Below are positions 25,595 through 36,128 of a DNA stretch of 64,000 nt, one piece after another (the stretch's first letter is position 1; every line of letters starts with the position of its first letter). The translations under genes and the position numbers were made by a program. Source of the DNA: Actinomycetales bacterium (lineage in GTDB: Bacteria > Actinomycetota > Actinomycetes > Actinomycetales > Cellulomonadaceae); the NCBI GenBank assembly GCA_020444245.1, contig JAHLLI010000006.1, forward strand, positions 62,001 through 126,000, written 5' to 3'. The notes beneath the pieces were generated by a model. That model was not told the origin of the DNA, searched no databases, and worked only from the letters and a program-made list of their open reading frames with translations.

Positions 25595-25639
25595 CGAGTC
25601 GGATCTCGTTTCTCACGAGATCACGTCTCGGGTTTTTTT
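25591..25639 (+). terminator. Leader terminator of the beta-glucoside operon
   Basis: Stem AACCCGAG (25591-25598) pairs with CTCGGGTT (25627-25634); the inner stem is ATCTCGT/ACGAGAT. A run of seven T follows (25633-25639). It overlaps the RAT, so termination is the default unless the antiterminator binds. Confidence 0.88.
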
Positions 25640-25691
25640 GTTGCCCGAAGGCATGCCCCAACGCCGGACATGACTGATTCAAGGAGGAATC

Positions 25692-29128
<3,437 letters not shown>

Positions 29129-29134
29129 GGCCGT

Positions 29135-29169
29135 GGTGGTCGGGGCGTCCGCCGGGCGCCTCGACCACC
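29135..29169 (+). terminator. Hairpin after the GH1 gene
   Basis: GGTGGTCG (29135-29142) pairs with CGACCACC (29162-29169) with further inner GGCG/CGCC pairing and no T-run. It lies between the GH1 gene and the antiterminator gene. Confidence 0.45.
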
Positions 29170-29230
29170 GGTCGGCGCTCGGGCAGGATCAGCAGGGCGC
29201 GGGCACTCTCGACGGAGAGAGGAGTGGTGC

Positions 29231-30106
29231 GTGAAGGTCGCCAAGGTCTTCAACAACAACGTCGTGCTCGGGGTGGACGAGCAGGGCGCGGAGCTGGTGC
29301 TGCTCGGTCGCGGGCTGGGCTTCCAGATGTCGCCCGGGGCCGACGTCGACCTCGACCGGGTCGAGCGGCGCTTCGTGCCCAGCGGGACGACCCCGGCGGA
29401 ACGGATCGCGGCCTTCGTCGACGAGATCCCGCTCGCCGACATCGAGCTCACCGAGCGAGTCGTCGAGCTGGCCCGCGCGCGGCTGGGCTCCCACGTCACC
29501 GAGCACGTGCTCATCCCGATGGCGGACCACCTCAGCTTCGCGCTGCGCCGGGCCGCCGAGGGCGCCGGGGAGATCGAGTACCCGCTCCAGTGGGAGGTTC
29601 AGTCCCTGTACCCGGCCGAGGTCGCGGTCGCGAGGGAGGCGCTCGACCTGGTCGCCGCCGAGCGCGGCGTCCGGCTGCCCGCCGTGGAGGCGGTGCCGCT
29701 CGCGCTGCACCTGGTCAACGCGCAGTTCGGCGCGACGGACCTGAGCACCACGGTGCAGATGACCGAGCTGCTCCGCGAGGTCATCGCCATCATCGGCACC
29801 GAGTACCGCGTCCAGGTGGACGAGCAGTCGGTCGACGTGGCCCGGTTCGTCACCCACTTGCGCTACCTGTTCGTCCGCGAGCAGCAGGGCAAGAAGCTGC
29901 GCGAGACGCCCGAGGAGCTGCACGCGGCCCTGCGATCCGCGCGCCCCCGCGAGTACACCACGGCGGGCCGGATCGGCGAGCTGCTCGCTGAGCGGTTCGC
30001 ATGGAGCGTGACCACCGACGAGATCCTGTACCTCGCGCTGCACGTCAGCCGCCTGGTGGACGCCGCGGCCGCGGGTGACGCGGCCTCAACGGTGGGCGAC
30101 GCATGA
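29231..30106 (+). CDS. licT: LicT/BglG-family transcriptional antiterminator
   Basis: 291 residues. An RNA-binding CAT domain (about 1-55: MKVAKVFNNNVVLGVDEQGAE, then LLGRGLGFQ) is followed by two PTS regulation domains, PRD1 (about 65-170, including HVTEHVLIPMADHLSFAL) and PRD2 (about 172-280, ending DEILYLALHVSRL). The PRD histidines are targets of EIIB and HPr phosphorylation. It should bind the RAT sites before ptsH and bglP. Starts with GTG; its stop overlaps the next small gene (ATGA). Confidence 0.92.
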   Translation: MKVAKVFNNNVVLGVDEQGAELVLLGRGLGFQMSPGADVDLDRVERRFVPSGTTPAERIAAFVDEIPLADIELTERVVELARARLGSHVTEHVLIPMADHLSFALRRAAEGAGEIEYPLQWEVQSLYPAEVAVAREALDLVAAERGVRLPAVEAVPLALHLVNAQFGATDLSTTVQMTELLREVIAIIGTEYRVQVDEQSVDVARFVTHLRYLFVREQQGKKLRETPEELHAALRSARPREYTTAGRIGELLAERFAWSVTTDEILYLALHVSRLVDAAAAGDAASTVGDA

Positions 30107-30339
30107 GCCTCGCGAAGACCCTGCTCGCGGCCGTCGGCGGGCCGGAGAACGTGGCGACGTTGACCCGCTGCTGGGCGCGGCTGAGGTTCGAGCTGCGGGA
30201 CGTCGGCGTCGTCGACCAGGCCGCGGTGCAGGCCCTTCCGGAGGTGCTCATCGCGGTGCACCAGCATGGTCAGTACCAGGTCGCGCTGCGGAGCGGACTC
30301 CTGGAGACCTTCGACGAGCTGACCGCGCTGCTGCGCTGA
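30103..30339 (+). CDS. Orphan PTS EIIB domain protein
   Basis: 78 residues, a free-standing glucose/beta-glucoside type EIIB domain. LTRCWARLRFEL aligns with VTHCATRLRFTL of the EII permease, so the phosphorylatable Cys (Cys23) is kept. QHGQYQVAL aligns with SAGQFQVVI. No EIIC partner accompanies it, and it is translationally coupled to the antiterminator gene. It may phosphorylate the PRD domains of LicT or supply a missing EIIB elsewhere; this is inference. Confidence 0.8.
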   Translation: MSLAKTLLAAVGGPENVATLTRCWARLRFELRDVGVVDQAAVQALPEVLIAVHQHGQYQVALRSGLLETFDELTALLR

Positions 30340-30366
30340 GTGGCGGGTGCCCATCGGACCGCCGTC

Positions 30367-30391
30367 TACCCTTCCCGGTTGAAGCGCTTCA
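30367..30391 (+). promoter_or_regulatory. Promoter/operator upstream of GH3
   Basis: A TACCCT box at 30367-30372 is followed by the perfect palindrome TGAAGCGCTTCA at 30380-30391, which would cover the transcription start. The centre AAGCGCTT is shared with the operator at 32925, indicating the same LacI-type repressor. Confidence 0.6.
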
Positions 30392-30406
30392 CAACGAGGA
30401 GAGCCG

Positions 30407-30442
30407 ATGGTGCGTGGCAGGGCTGCGAGGAGTGACCGATGA
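30407..30442 (+). CDS. Eleven-codon upstream ORF before GH3
   Basis: MVRGRAARSDR, preceded by GAGGAGAG; its TGA overlaps the GH3 ATG as ATGA. It could be a leader peptide coupling translation or chance. Nothing else supports it. Confidence 0.25.
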   Translation: MVRGRAARSDR

Positions 30443-32865
30443 CGGAGACGACAGCGCCCGGCGTGGCGCCGTGGGCGGACCGCGCGCTCCCGCTTGACGA
30501 CCGGGTGTCGGCGCTCGTGGCGGACCTGGCGCCCGAGGAGCTGGCCGCCATGGCCTTGGGCGACGCGGGACCGCTCGCCCGGCGGGGGCTCCCGGCGCTG
30601 CACTATGTCGACGCGGGCGCAGGTCTGCGCGGCGTCCCGGGGGCGACGGCGTTCCCGTGCGGAGTCGCGCTCGGCGCGAGCTTCGACCCGGACCTCGCGC
30701 GGCGCGTGGGCGCGGCGGTCGCGGGCGAGGCGCGCGCGGCGGGCTTCACGGTTCTGCTCGGGCCGACGCTCGACCTCGCCGTCGAGCCGCGTGGGGGCCG
30801 GGTGCCGGAGGGCTTCGGCGAGTCGCCCGGGCTGAGCGGCCTCCTGGGCGCGGCCTACGTCCGCGGCGCCCAGGGCACCCACCTGATCGTTCAGGTGAAG
30901 CACTTCGGCGTGTACACCTCCGAGGATCGGCGGACCGGTGAGGGGCCGCTCCACCGGCGCGGTGCGGCGGCCGACGTCCGGGTGACCGACGCAGCGCTGC
31001 ACGACCTGTTCCTGCGGCCGTACGAGTCCGTCGTGCGGGCCGGGGCGTGGTCGATGATGGGCGCGTACACCAGGGTCAACGGCGAGTACGCGTGCCAGAG
31101 CAGCGCTCTGCTCTCCGTCCCGCGCGAACGGTGGGGATGGCGCGGCTTCTACTGCCCGGACTTCATCTTCGCGGTGCGGGACGACGCCGCCGCGCTCGCG
31201 GCGGGCCTCGACCTGCCTGCGCTGGGAGGGCCCGCGGGCCGTACCGCGGAGATGGTCGCGGCAGCGCCGCCGGAGCTCGTCCGAGCGATCGCCGAGCGCG
31301 TGACGCGAGCCCTGATCGGCTCGGGTCTCGCCGACGATCCCGTCGTGCCGCAGGACCGCCCGGCCGTGGTCCCCGCGCAGGCCCACGCCGATCTCGCGCT
31401 CGAGGCAGCGGTCGCCGGTGCCGTCCTGCTCAAGAACGACGGGCTGACGCTCCCGCTCGGCGACGGGGCCGGGCGGCTCGCCGTGATCGGGCCCGCCGGC
31501 GACGACGCCTTCCTGGTGGTCGGTGGATCCGCCGCTGTCGCGATCGACCCCGGGCGTGGCGTCCCGCTCCTCGCGGGTCTGCGTGCTCGGTTCGAGCCCG
31601 GCGTCGAGGTGGTCCACGCCCAGGGGTCGTGGGGCGACGTCCCGCTGACCACCGTCCCGGCGGATCGCCTGAGCCTGCCTGACGGGAGCGGGCCGGGCGT
31701 CCTCGTGACGAGGGACGACGGCACGACGCAGATCCGGCCGACAGTCGATCACGCGGCAGCCGCGGCCGGACCGACCGGCCCGTGGCCGGCCCGGTGGGAG
31801 ACCGTCCTGCGGCCGCCCGCGGCGGGGCGGTACCGGTTCAGTCTCGCCCTCGGCGGCAGCGCTCGGGTGCGCATCGACGGGCGGACGGTGATGTCCGGGT
31901 CCCGCGAGCTCGAGACGTTCATCGGTGGGCCCGCGCTGCCGCTGCAGTGCACGGTCGAGCTGACCGGGGAGCCGGTCCGGGTCGAGATCGCCTACGAGAA
32001 CGGGCCGGCGATCGTCGTGCCGCCCGAGGGTCTGGGGCCCACGCTCCGCCTCGGGTGGCAGCCGCCCGACGGCCTGATCGACGAGGCCGCCGACCTCGCG
32101 CGAACCGCCGACGCGGCGGTCGTGATCGTCAACGCCGCGTCGGGCGAGGGCATGGACCGCGACTCGCTCGCGCTGCCGGGGGACCAGGACGAGCTGGTCG
32201 CCCGGGTGGCGCGGGCCAATCCGCGCACGATCGTCGTCCTGAACACGCCGGGCCCGGTCCTCATGCCGTGGATCGACGACGTGGCCGCGGTGCTCCAGCT
32301 CTGGTATCCGGGCGAGCGGGGCGGGACCGCGCTCTCCGCGATCCTGTCGGGCGACGCCGAGCCGCGGGGGCGTCTTCCGCTGACCTTCCCGTCAGCTGCG
32401 CCGGTACCCGAACCGGACCGCACGCGGACCGGGGAAGCGCCGGTCCTGTTCCCCTTCGGCCACGGGCTGTCCTACGCGGCGACCTCCGACGCCGTGATCG
32501 GCTCAGAGGCGCGGGACGGCGAGCTCGCGATCACGCTGCGGGTCCGGGGGGTGGGCCACCGTGACGGCGTGCACCTCGGTCAGCTCTACGCGGACCCCGG
32601 TGGGGCGGGCCGATGGGAGCTCGTCGACGTCGCCCGCGTGGCTGTCCCGGCCGGTGAGACCCGCGAGGCGACAGTGAGGCTGGGCGCGACAGCGTTCGCG
32701 CGGTGGGACGGTGACGCCCGTACGCCCGTCGACGGTGTGCACGGCGTGCGCGTCGGCACCTCCACCGACGACGTCGGTCGGATGGTGGAGGTCACCGTGG
32801 CCGGCGGCCGGGTGGTGAGAGCCTCGCCGGCGTCCGGACCGCGCGGAGGCACCGCCCAGTTGTAA
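30439..32865 (+). CDS. GH3 beta-glycosidase with PA14-type insert
   Basis: 808 residues, no signal peptide. The N-terminal GH3 barrel covers residues 1-300; MGAYTRVNGEYACQSSALL and GFYCPDFIFAV place the nucleophile at Asp241. The alpha/beta sandwich (KNDGLTLPLG, VIGPAGDDAF, VVIVNAASGEGMDRDSLALPGDQ) is interrupted at about residues 420-540 by a PA14-like beta domain. A C-terminal fibronectin-III-like domain ends the protein. PA14 inserts set substrate access in GH3 enzymes such as beta-glucosidases. The nucleophile context CPDF differs from the more usual SDW. Its operator and position before the rhamnoside importer suggest it removes beta-linked sugars from rhamnosylated glycosides. Confidence 0.85.
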   Translation: MTETTAPGVAPWADRALPLDDRVSALVADLAPEELAAMALGDAGPLARRGLPALHYVDAGAGLRGVPGATAFPCGVALGASFDPDLARRVGAAVAGEARAAGFTVLLGPTLDLAVEPRGGRVPEGFGESPGLSGLLGAAYVRGAQGTHLIVQVKHFGVYTSEDRRTGEGPLHRRGAAADVRVTDAALHDLFLRPYESVVRAGAWSMMGAYTRVNGEYACQSSALLSVPRERWGWRGFYCPDFIFAVRDDAAALAAGLDLPALGGPAGRTAEMVAAAPPELVRAIAERVTRALIGSGLADDPVVPQDRPAVVPAQAHADLALEAAVAGAVLLKNDGLTLPLGDGAGRLAVIGPAGDDAFLVVGGSAAVAIDPGRGVPLLAGLRARFEPGVEVVHAQGSWGDVPLTTVPADRLSLPDGSGPGVLVTRDDGTTQIRPTVDHAAAAAGPTGPWPARWETVLRPPAAGRYRFSLALGGSARVRIDGRTVMSGSRELETFIGGPALPLQCTVELTGEPVRVEIAYENGPAIVVPPEGLGPTLRLGWQPPDGLIDEAADLARTADAAVVIVNAASGEGMDRDSLALPGDQDELVARVARANPRTIVVLNTPGPVLMPWIDDVAAVLQLWYPGERGGTALSAILSGDAEPRGRLPLTFPSAAPVPEPDRTRTGEAPVLFPFGHGLSYAATSDAVIGSEARDGELAITLRVRGVGHRDGVHLGQLYADPGGAGRWELVDVARVAVPAGETREATVRLGATAFARWDGDARTPVDGVHGVRVGTSTDDVGRMVEVTVAGGRVVRASPASGPRGGTAQL

Positions 32866-32892
32866 CGGTTCAATCACGGGATCGCTCAGCCG

Positions 32893-32940
32893 TTGACACC
32901 GCTCCAGACGGCCTCCTATGGTCCCTTAAAGCGCTTTAAG
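32893..32940 (+). promoter_or_regulatory. Promoter and operator of the rhamnoside importer operon
   Basis: TTGACA (32893-32898) and TATGGT (32917-32922) have an 18-base spacer. The perfect 16-bp palindrome CTTAAAGCGCTTTAAG (32925-32940) overlies the start site and has the central CG typical of LacI operators. Confidence 0.75.
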
Positions 32941-32973
32941 AGCGCTCCTGTCGCTCAGGTTCGAGGAGGAATC

Positions 32974-34308
32974 GTGAACGTGACTCGTGCGCTTCGCCGC
33001 CGGGGAGTGGCGATCGTTGCAGTGATCGGGGCCGGGGCGCTCGCGCTCACCGGGTGCTCGTCCGGAGGAGGTGGTGGGTCGACCTCCTCCAGCGCTGCGG
33101 CGGGAGGCTCGGGCACGTTCACGTACCTCGGTCAGACGCAGAACACGACCATCGCCGGCGTGCTCGACACGCTCAAGGCCGGGGCGTGCGCAGACGCGGA
33201 GGCGACCGCGCCGCTGTCGACCGATGCGATCGACGGCACCACGTGGGACCAGCAGCTCCAGCTCCTCGCCGGGCAGGACGCACTGTCCAACATGAGCATG
33301 GCGGCCGGCACGCCTTCGCTGATGCAGGAGTTCATCGCCTCCGGGAAGGTCGTCAACCTCTCCGACGAGCTCGACAAGCTCGGCGTCGCCGACAAGATCC
33401 TGCCTGCCGCCGAGTCGACGCTGAAGGCGTTGTACAACTCCGACGCGCTCTACGCTCTGCCGACCGAGTACAACATCGAGGGCTTCTGGTACAACAAGCA
33501 GATCCTCGCCGACAACGGCATCGAGCCGCCCGCCACGTGGAGCGCGCTGGTCGACGCGGCCGCGAAGCTCGACGCGGCAGGCGTCCAGCCGTTCGTGGCC
33601 GACGGCAAGGACGGCTGGCCCGTGACCCGACTGGTCGGCGACTACATCGCCCGTGACCTCGGCCCCGACGCGCTGCAGAAGGTCGCCGACGGCCAGGCCA
33701 AGCTGACCGACCCCGAGTACGTGAAGGCGGCCGACGCCGTGGCCGCGCTGGGCACTGCGGGCTACTTCGGCCCGGCGGCCGGGTCCGTGGACTACAACGC
33801 GGCGATGAACCAGTTCCTCACCGGCGGCGGCGCCTTCTTCTACATGGGCAGCTGGGCGCTGGCGAACTTCAACGACACCGAGGCGAACAAGATCGGCGTC
33901 GACAACATCGGCTTCCTGCCGTTCCCCGCTGTCGAGGGTGGCTCCGGCAGCGTCGACCAGGTGCCGGCCAACGCCGGCATCCCGGTGATGTTCACCACCG
34001 CCGACTTCGGTGACGCCCAGGCGGCCTGGCTGAAGTGCATCGTGGAGAACTACGGCGACGTCGCCCTCGCCGACTTCGGCCAGGTGACCGGCTTCGAGGT
34101 GTCCAGCACCCCATCCGACGAGTCTGCGCTGACCAAGCTGGTCCAGGACCAGATCGCGTCGGCGAGCGGCTCCGTGCTGTGGTTCGAGGCAGCCTTCACC
34201 TCCGAGGGCACGACGGTCTCTCAGACCAACGGCGGTGGCCTGGCCACCGGCGCCCTGAGCGGCGAGGACTTCATGAAGCTCGTCCAGGCCGCGAACGACA
34301 AGGGCTGA
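32974..34308 (+). CDS. ABC transporter sugar-binding lipoprotein (rhamnoside importer)
   Basis: 444 residues. The signal peptide contains RRRGVAIVAVIGAGALAL and the lipobox LTGC, followed by a Gly/Ser linker. The mature part (TWDQQLQLLAGQDALSNMSMAAGTPSL, PTEYNIEGFWYNKQILADNGIEPPATW) is a family 1 solute-binding protein of the oligosaccharide type. GAGGAGGA precedes the GTG start closely, so the in-frame ATG further upstream, which lies in the promoter, is rejected. Two permeases, GH78 and GH43-like enzymes follow, so the likely ligand is a rhamnose-containing oligosaccharide or glycoside. Confidence 0.88.
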   Translation: MNVTRALRRRGVAIVAVIGAGALALTGCSSGGGGGSTSSSAAAGGSGTFTYLGQTQNTTIAGVLDTLKAGACADAEATAPLSTDAIDGTTWDQQLQLLAGQDALSNMSMAAGTPSLMQEFIASGKVVNLSDELDKLGVADKILPAAESTLKALYNSDALYALPTEYNIEGFWYNKQILADNGIEPPATWSALVDAAAKLDAAGVQPFVADGKDGWPVTRLVGDYIARDLGPDALQKVADGQAKLTDPEYVKAADAVAALGTAGYFGPAAGSVDYNAAMNQFLTGGGAFFYMGSWALANFNDTEANKIGVDNIGFLPFPAVEGGSGSVDQVPANAGIPVMFTTADFGDAQAAWLKCIVENYGDVALADFGQVTGFEVSSTPSDESALTKLVQDQIASASGSVLWFEAAFTSEGTTVSQTNGGGLATGALSGEDFMKLVQAANDKG

Positions 34309-34327
34309 CCCCACCGGTCGCCACCCT

Positions 34328-34367
34328 GAGGTCTCGGGGCTCGGTGTCACCCGAGCCCCGAGACCTC
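34328..34367 (+). terminator. Strong hairpin between binding protein and permeases
   Basis: A perfect 17-bp stem (34328-34344 with 34351-34367) and six-base loop, without T-run. Such structures protect the 3' end of binding-protein mRNA and reduce permease expression in other sugar ABC operons. Confidence 0.7.
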
Positions 34368-34395
34368 CCTGGACCACGCACACCGAGGAGCTGTA

Positions 34396-35280
34396 GTGGA
34401 CAAGGTCTTCCGGGACCGGCGCGCGACCCTGGTCATGCTGGCACCGGCGCTGCTCGTCTACACGCTGGTCATGATCGTGCCGATCTTCTGGTCCGTCGGG
34501 TACACGACGCTGGACGGCAACGCGGTCTCAGGGTTCACGTTCGTCGGGCTCGACAACTACAAGGCCTTCTTCCAGGACTCGACCGCGATCGACGCACTGC
34601 TGTTCACCCTCAAGTACGCGGTCCTGCTGACCGTGCTCCAGGTCGTCGCGGGATACGGGCTGGCGCTGCTGTACGTCTTCTACCTCAAGCACCGCAGCTC
34701 GCTGGTCCGCACGATCCTGTTCTTCCCGGTGATCCTGCCCACCGTCGCCGTCGCCCTGATGTTCCAGCGGGTCTTCGAGGCGGCGCCGACCGTCGGCCCG
34801 ATCAACACGATCATCATGGCGCTGGGCGGCAACCTGACGGACTTCCTCGGTGACCCCCACTACTCGTTCTGGGTGATCATCGTCATGGACCTCTGGCGGT
34901 CGATGGGCTTCTACGGGGTGCTGCTCTACGCCGGCCTGGTCGAGATCCCCGACGACGTGATCGAAGCGGCCAGGCTCGACGGTGCGGTCCGGTGGCGGAT
35001 GGTGCGCCACGTCGTGATCCCGCTCTCGCTGCCCGTCCTGCTCTCCGCGGTGATCTTCTCGATCAACGGCACGCTCAAGGTCTTCGACACGATCGTCGCG
35101 TTGACCAACGGCGGTCCGGGGACGGCTACGACCCCGTTGACCCTCTACATGTTCCGCACCTCGTTCGCCTACGGCGAGTACGGGTACGGCAGCACGGTCG
35201 CGTTCATGCTCACGCTGATGTGCCTGCTCGTGACCGTGTTCATCTTCCGTTCCATGCGCGGCGACGCGACGAAGGGATGA
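34396..35280 (+). CDS. Sugar ABC transporter permease (MalF-type)
   Basis: 294 residues with six membrane helices, beginning MLAPALLVYTLVMIVPIFWSV. The EAA loop is EAARLDGAVRWRMVRHVVIPLS. VALTNGGPGTATTPLTLYMF is a common motif near the end of such permeases. Starts with GTG; no strong Shine-Dalgarno (GGAGCTGTA). It overlaps the next permease by four bases. No ATPase gene follows. Confidence 0.9.
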   Translation: MDKVFRDRRATLVMLAPALLVYTLVMIVPIFWSVGYTTLDGNAVSGFTFVGLDNYKAFFQDSTAIDALLFTLKYAVLLTVLQVVAGYGLALLYVFYLKHRSSLVRTILFFPVILPTVAVALMFQRVFEAAPTVGPINTIIMALGGNLTDFLGDPHYSFWVIIVMDLWRSMGFYGVLLYAGLVEIPDDVIEAARLDGAVRWRMVRHVVIPLSLPVLLSAVIFSINGTLKVFDTIVALTNGGPGTATTPLTLYMFRTSFAYGEYGYGSTVAFMLTLMCLLVTVFIFRSMRGDATKG

Positions 35281-36128
35281 CGATCGTGTCTCGTTCATGG
35301 TCTGCCCGCCTGCGCCGCCTGCCCGGGGTCCTGGGTGTCGGGTTCCTGCTCCTGCTCGTGGTCTACCCGATGCTGTGGATCCTGCTCGGCTCCTTCAAGC
35401 AGCAGGACGAGTTCCTCTCCGAGCCGTTCTGGGCGCTTCCGCGCAGCTGGTCGCTGACGAACTACGTGTCGGCGTTCGTCGACGGTGGGCTGGGGATCTA
35501 CATCCGGAACTCAGCGCTGGTCGTCTTCCCGTCGCTCCTGCTCATCCTCGCCTTCGGCGTGGCGGCCGCGTTCGCGCTCGAGGTGCTGGTCTGGAAGGGC
35601 CGTAGCAGCGTGCTGGTGCTCTTCCTGGCCGGGATCATGGTGCCGACGCAGATGATCCTGCTGCCGCTGTTCGCGGTGTACTACCGCGCGGGGCTCACCG
35701 GGTCGCTGTGGCCCCTGGTCATCACGTACACCGCGATCGGCATGCCGCTGAGCGTGTTCATGCTCGCGACGTACATGCGGGCGGTCCCGCGCGAGGTCTT
35801 CGAGGCAGCGATCCTCGACGGCGCTTCGGTCTACCGGATCTTCTGGAGCGTCACGATCCCGCTGGTCCGCAACGCGATCTTCACCGTCGCGCTCGTGCAG
35901 TTCTTCTTCCTCTGGAACGACCTGCTCATCGCGCTGACGTTCGTCAGCCGCTCCGACCTGCGCACCATCCAGGTCGGCCTGCTCAACTTCACCGGTCAGT
36001 ACGGCTCGGTCGACTACGGGCCGATGTTCGCCGGGATCAGTGTGAGCGTGTTCGGGACGCTCGCCCTGTACGCCTTCCTGAACAAGCGGGTCATGGCCGG
36101 GCTCACCGCCGGCGCGGTGAAGGGATGA
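35277..36128 (+). CDS. Sugar ABC transporter permease (MalG-type)
   Basis: 283 residues with six helices: LGVGFLLLLVVYPMLWILLG opens the protein, and EAAILDGASVYRIFWSVTIPLV is the ATPase-docking loop. The C-terminus KRVMAGLTAGAVKG is characteristic. Overlaps both neighbours by four bases, so importer and rhamnosidase are made together. Confidence 0.9.
   Translation: MTIVSRSWSARLRRLPGVLGVGFLLLLVVYPMLWILLGSFKQQDEFLSEPFWALPRSWSLTNYVSAFVDGGLGIYIRNSALVVFPSLLLILAFGVAAAFALEVLVWKGRSSVLVLFLAGIMVPTQMILLPLFAVYYRAGLTGSLWPLVITYTAIGMPLSVFMLATYMRAVPREVFEAAILDGASVYRIFWSVTIPLVRNAIFTVALVQFFFLWNDLLIALTFVSRSDLRTIQVGLLNFTGQYGSVDYGPMFAGISVSVFGTLALYAFLNKRVMAGLTAGAVKG

Noticed and set aside
32893-32973. Upstream ATG start for the rhamnoside-binding lipoprotein
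   Set aside because: It falls inside the promoter and operator; the GTG at 32974 has an ideal GAGGAGGA and begins the signal peptide.
35708-36124. Upstream extension of the GH78 gene into the permease
   Set aside because: The ATG overlapping the permease stop gives the normal start; the upstream frame is a shifted copy of the permease.
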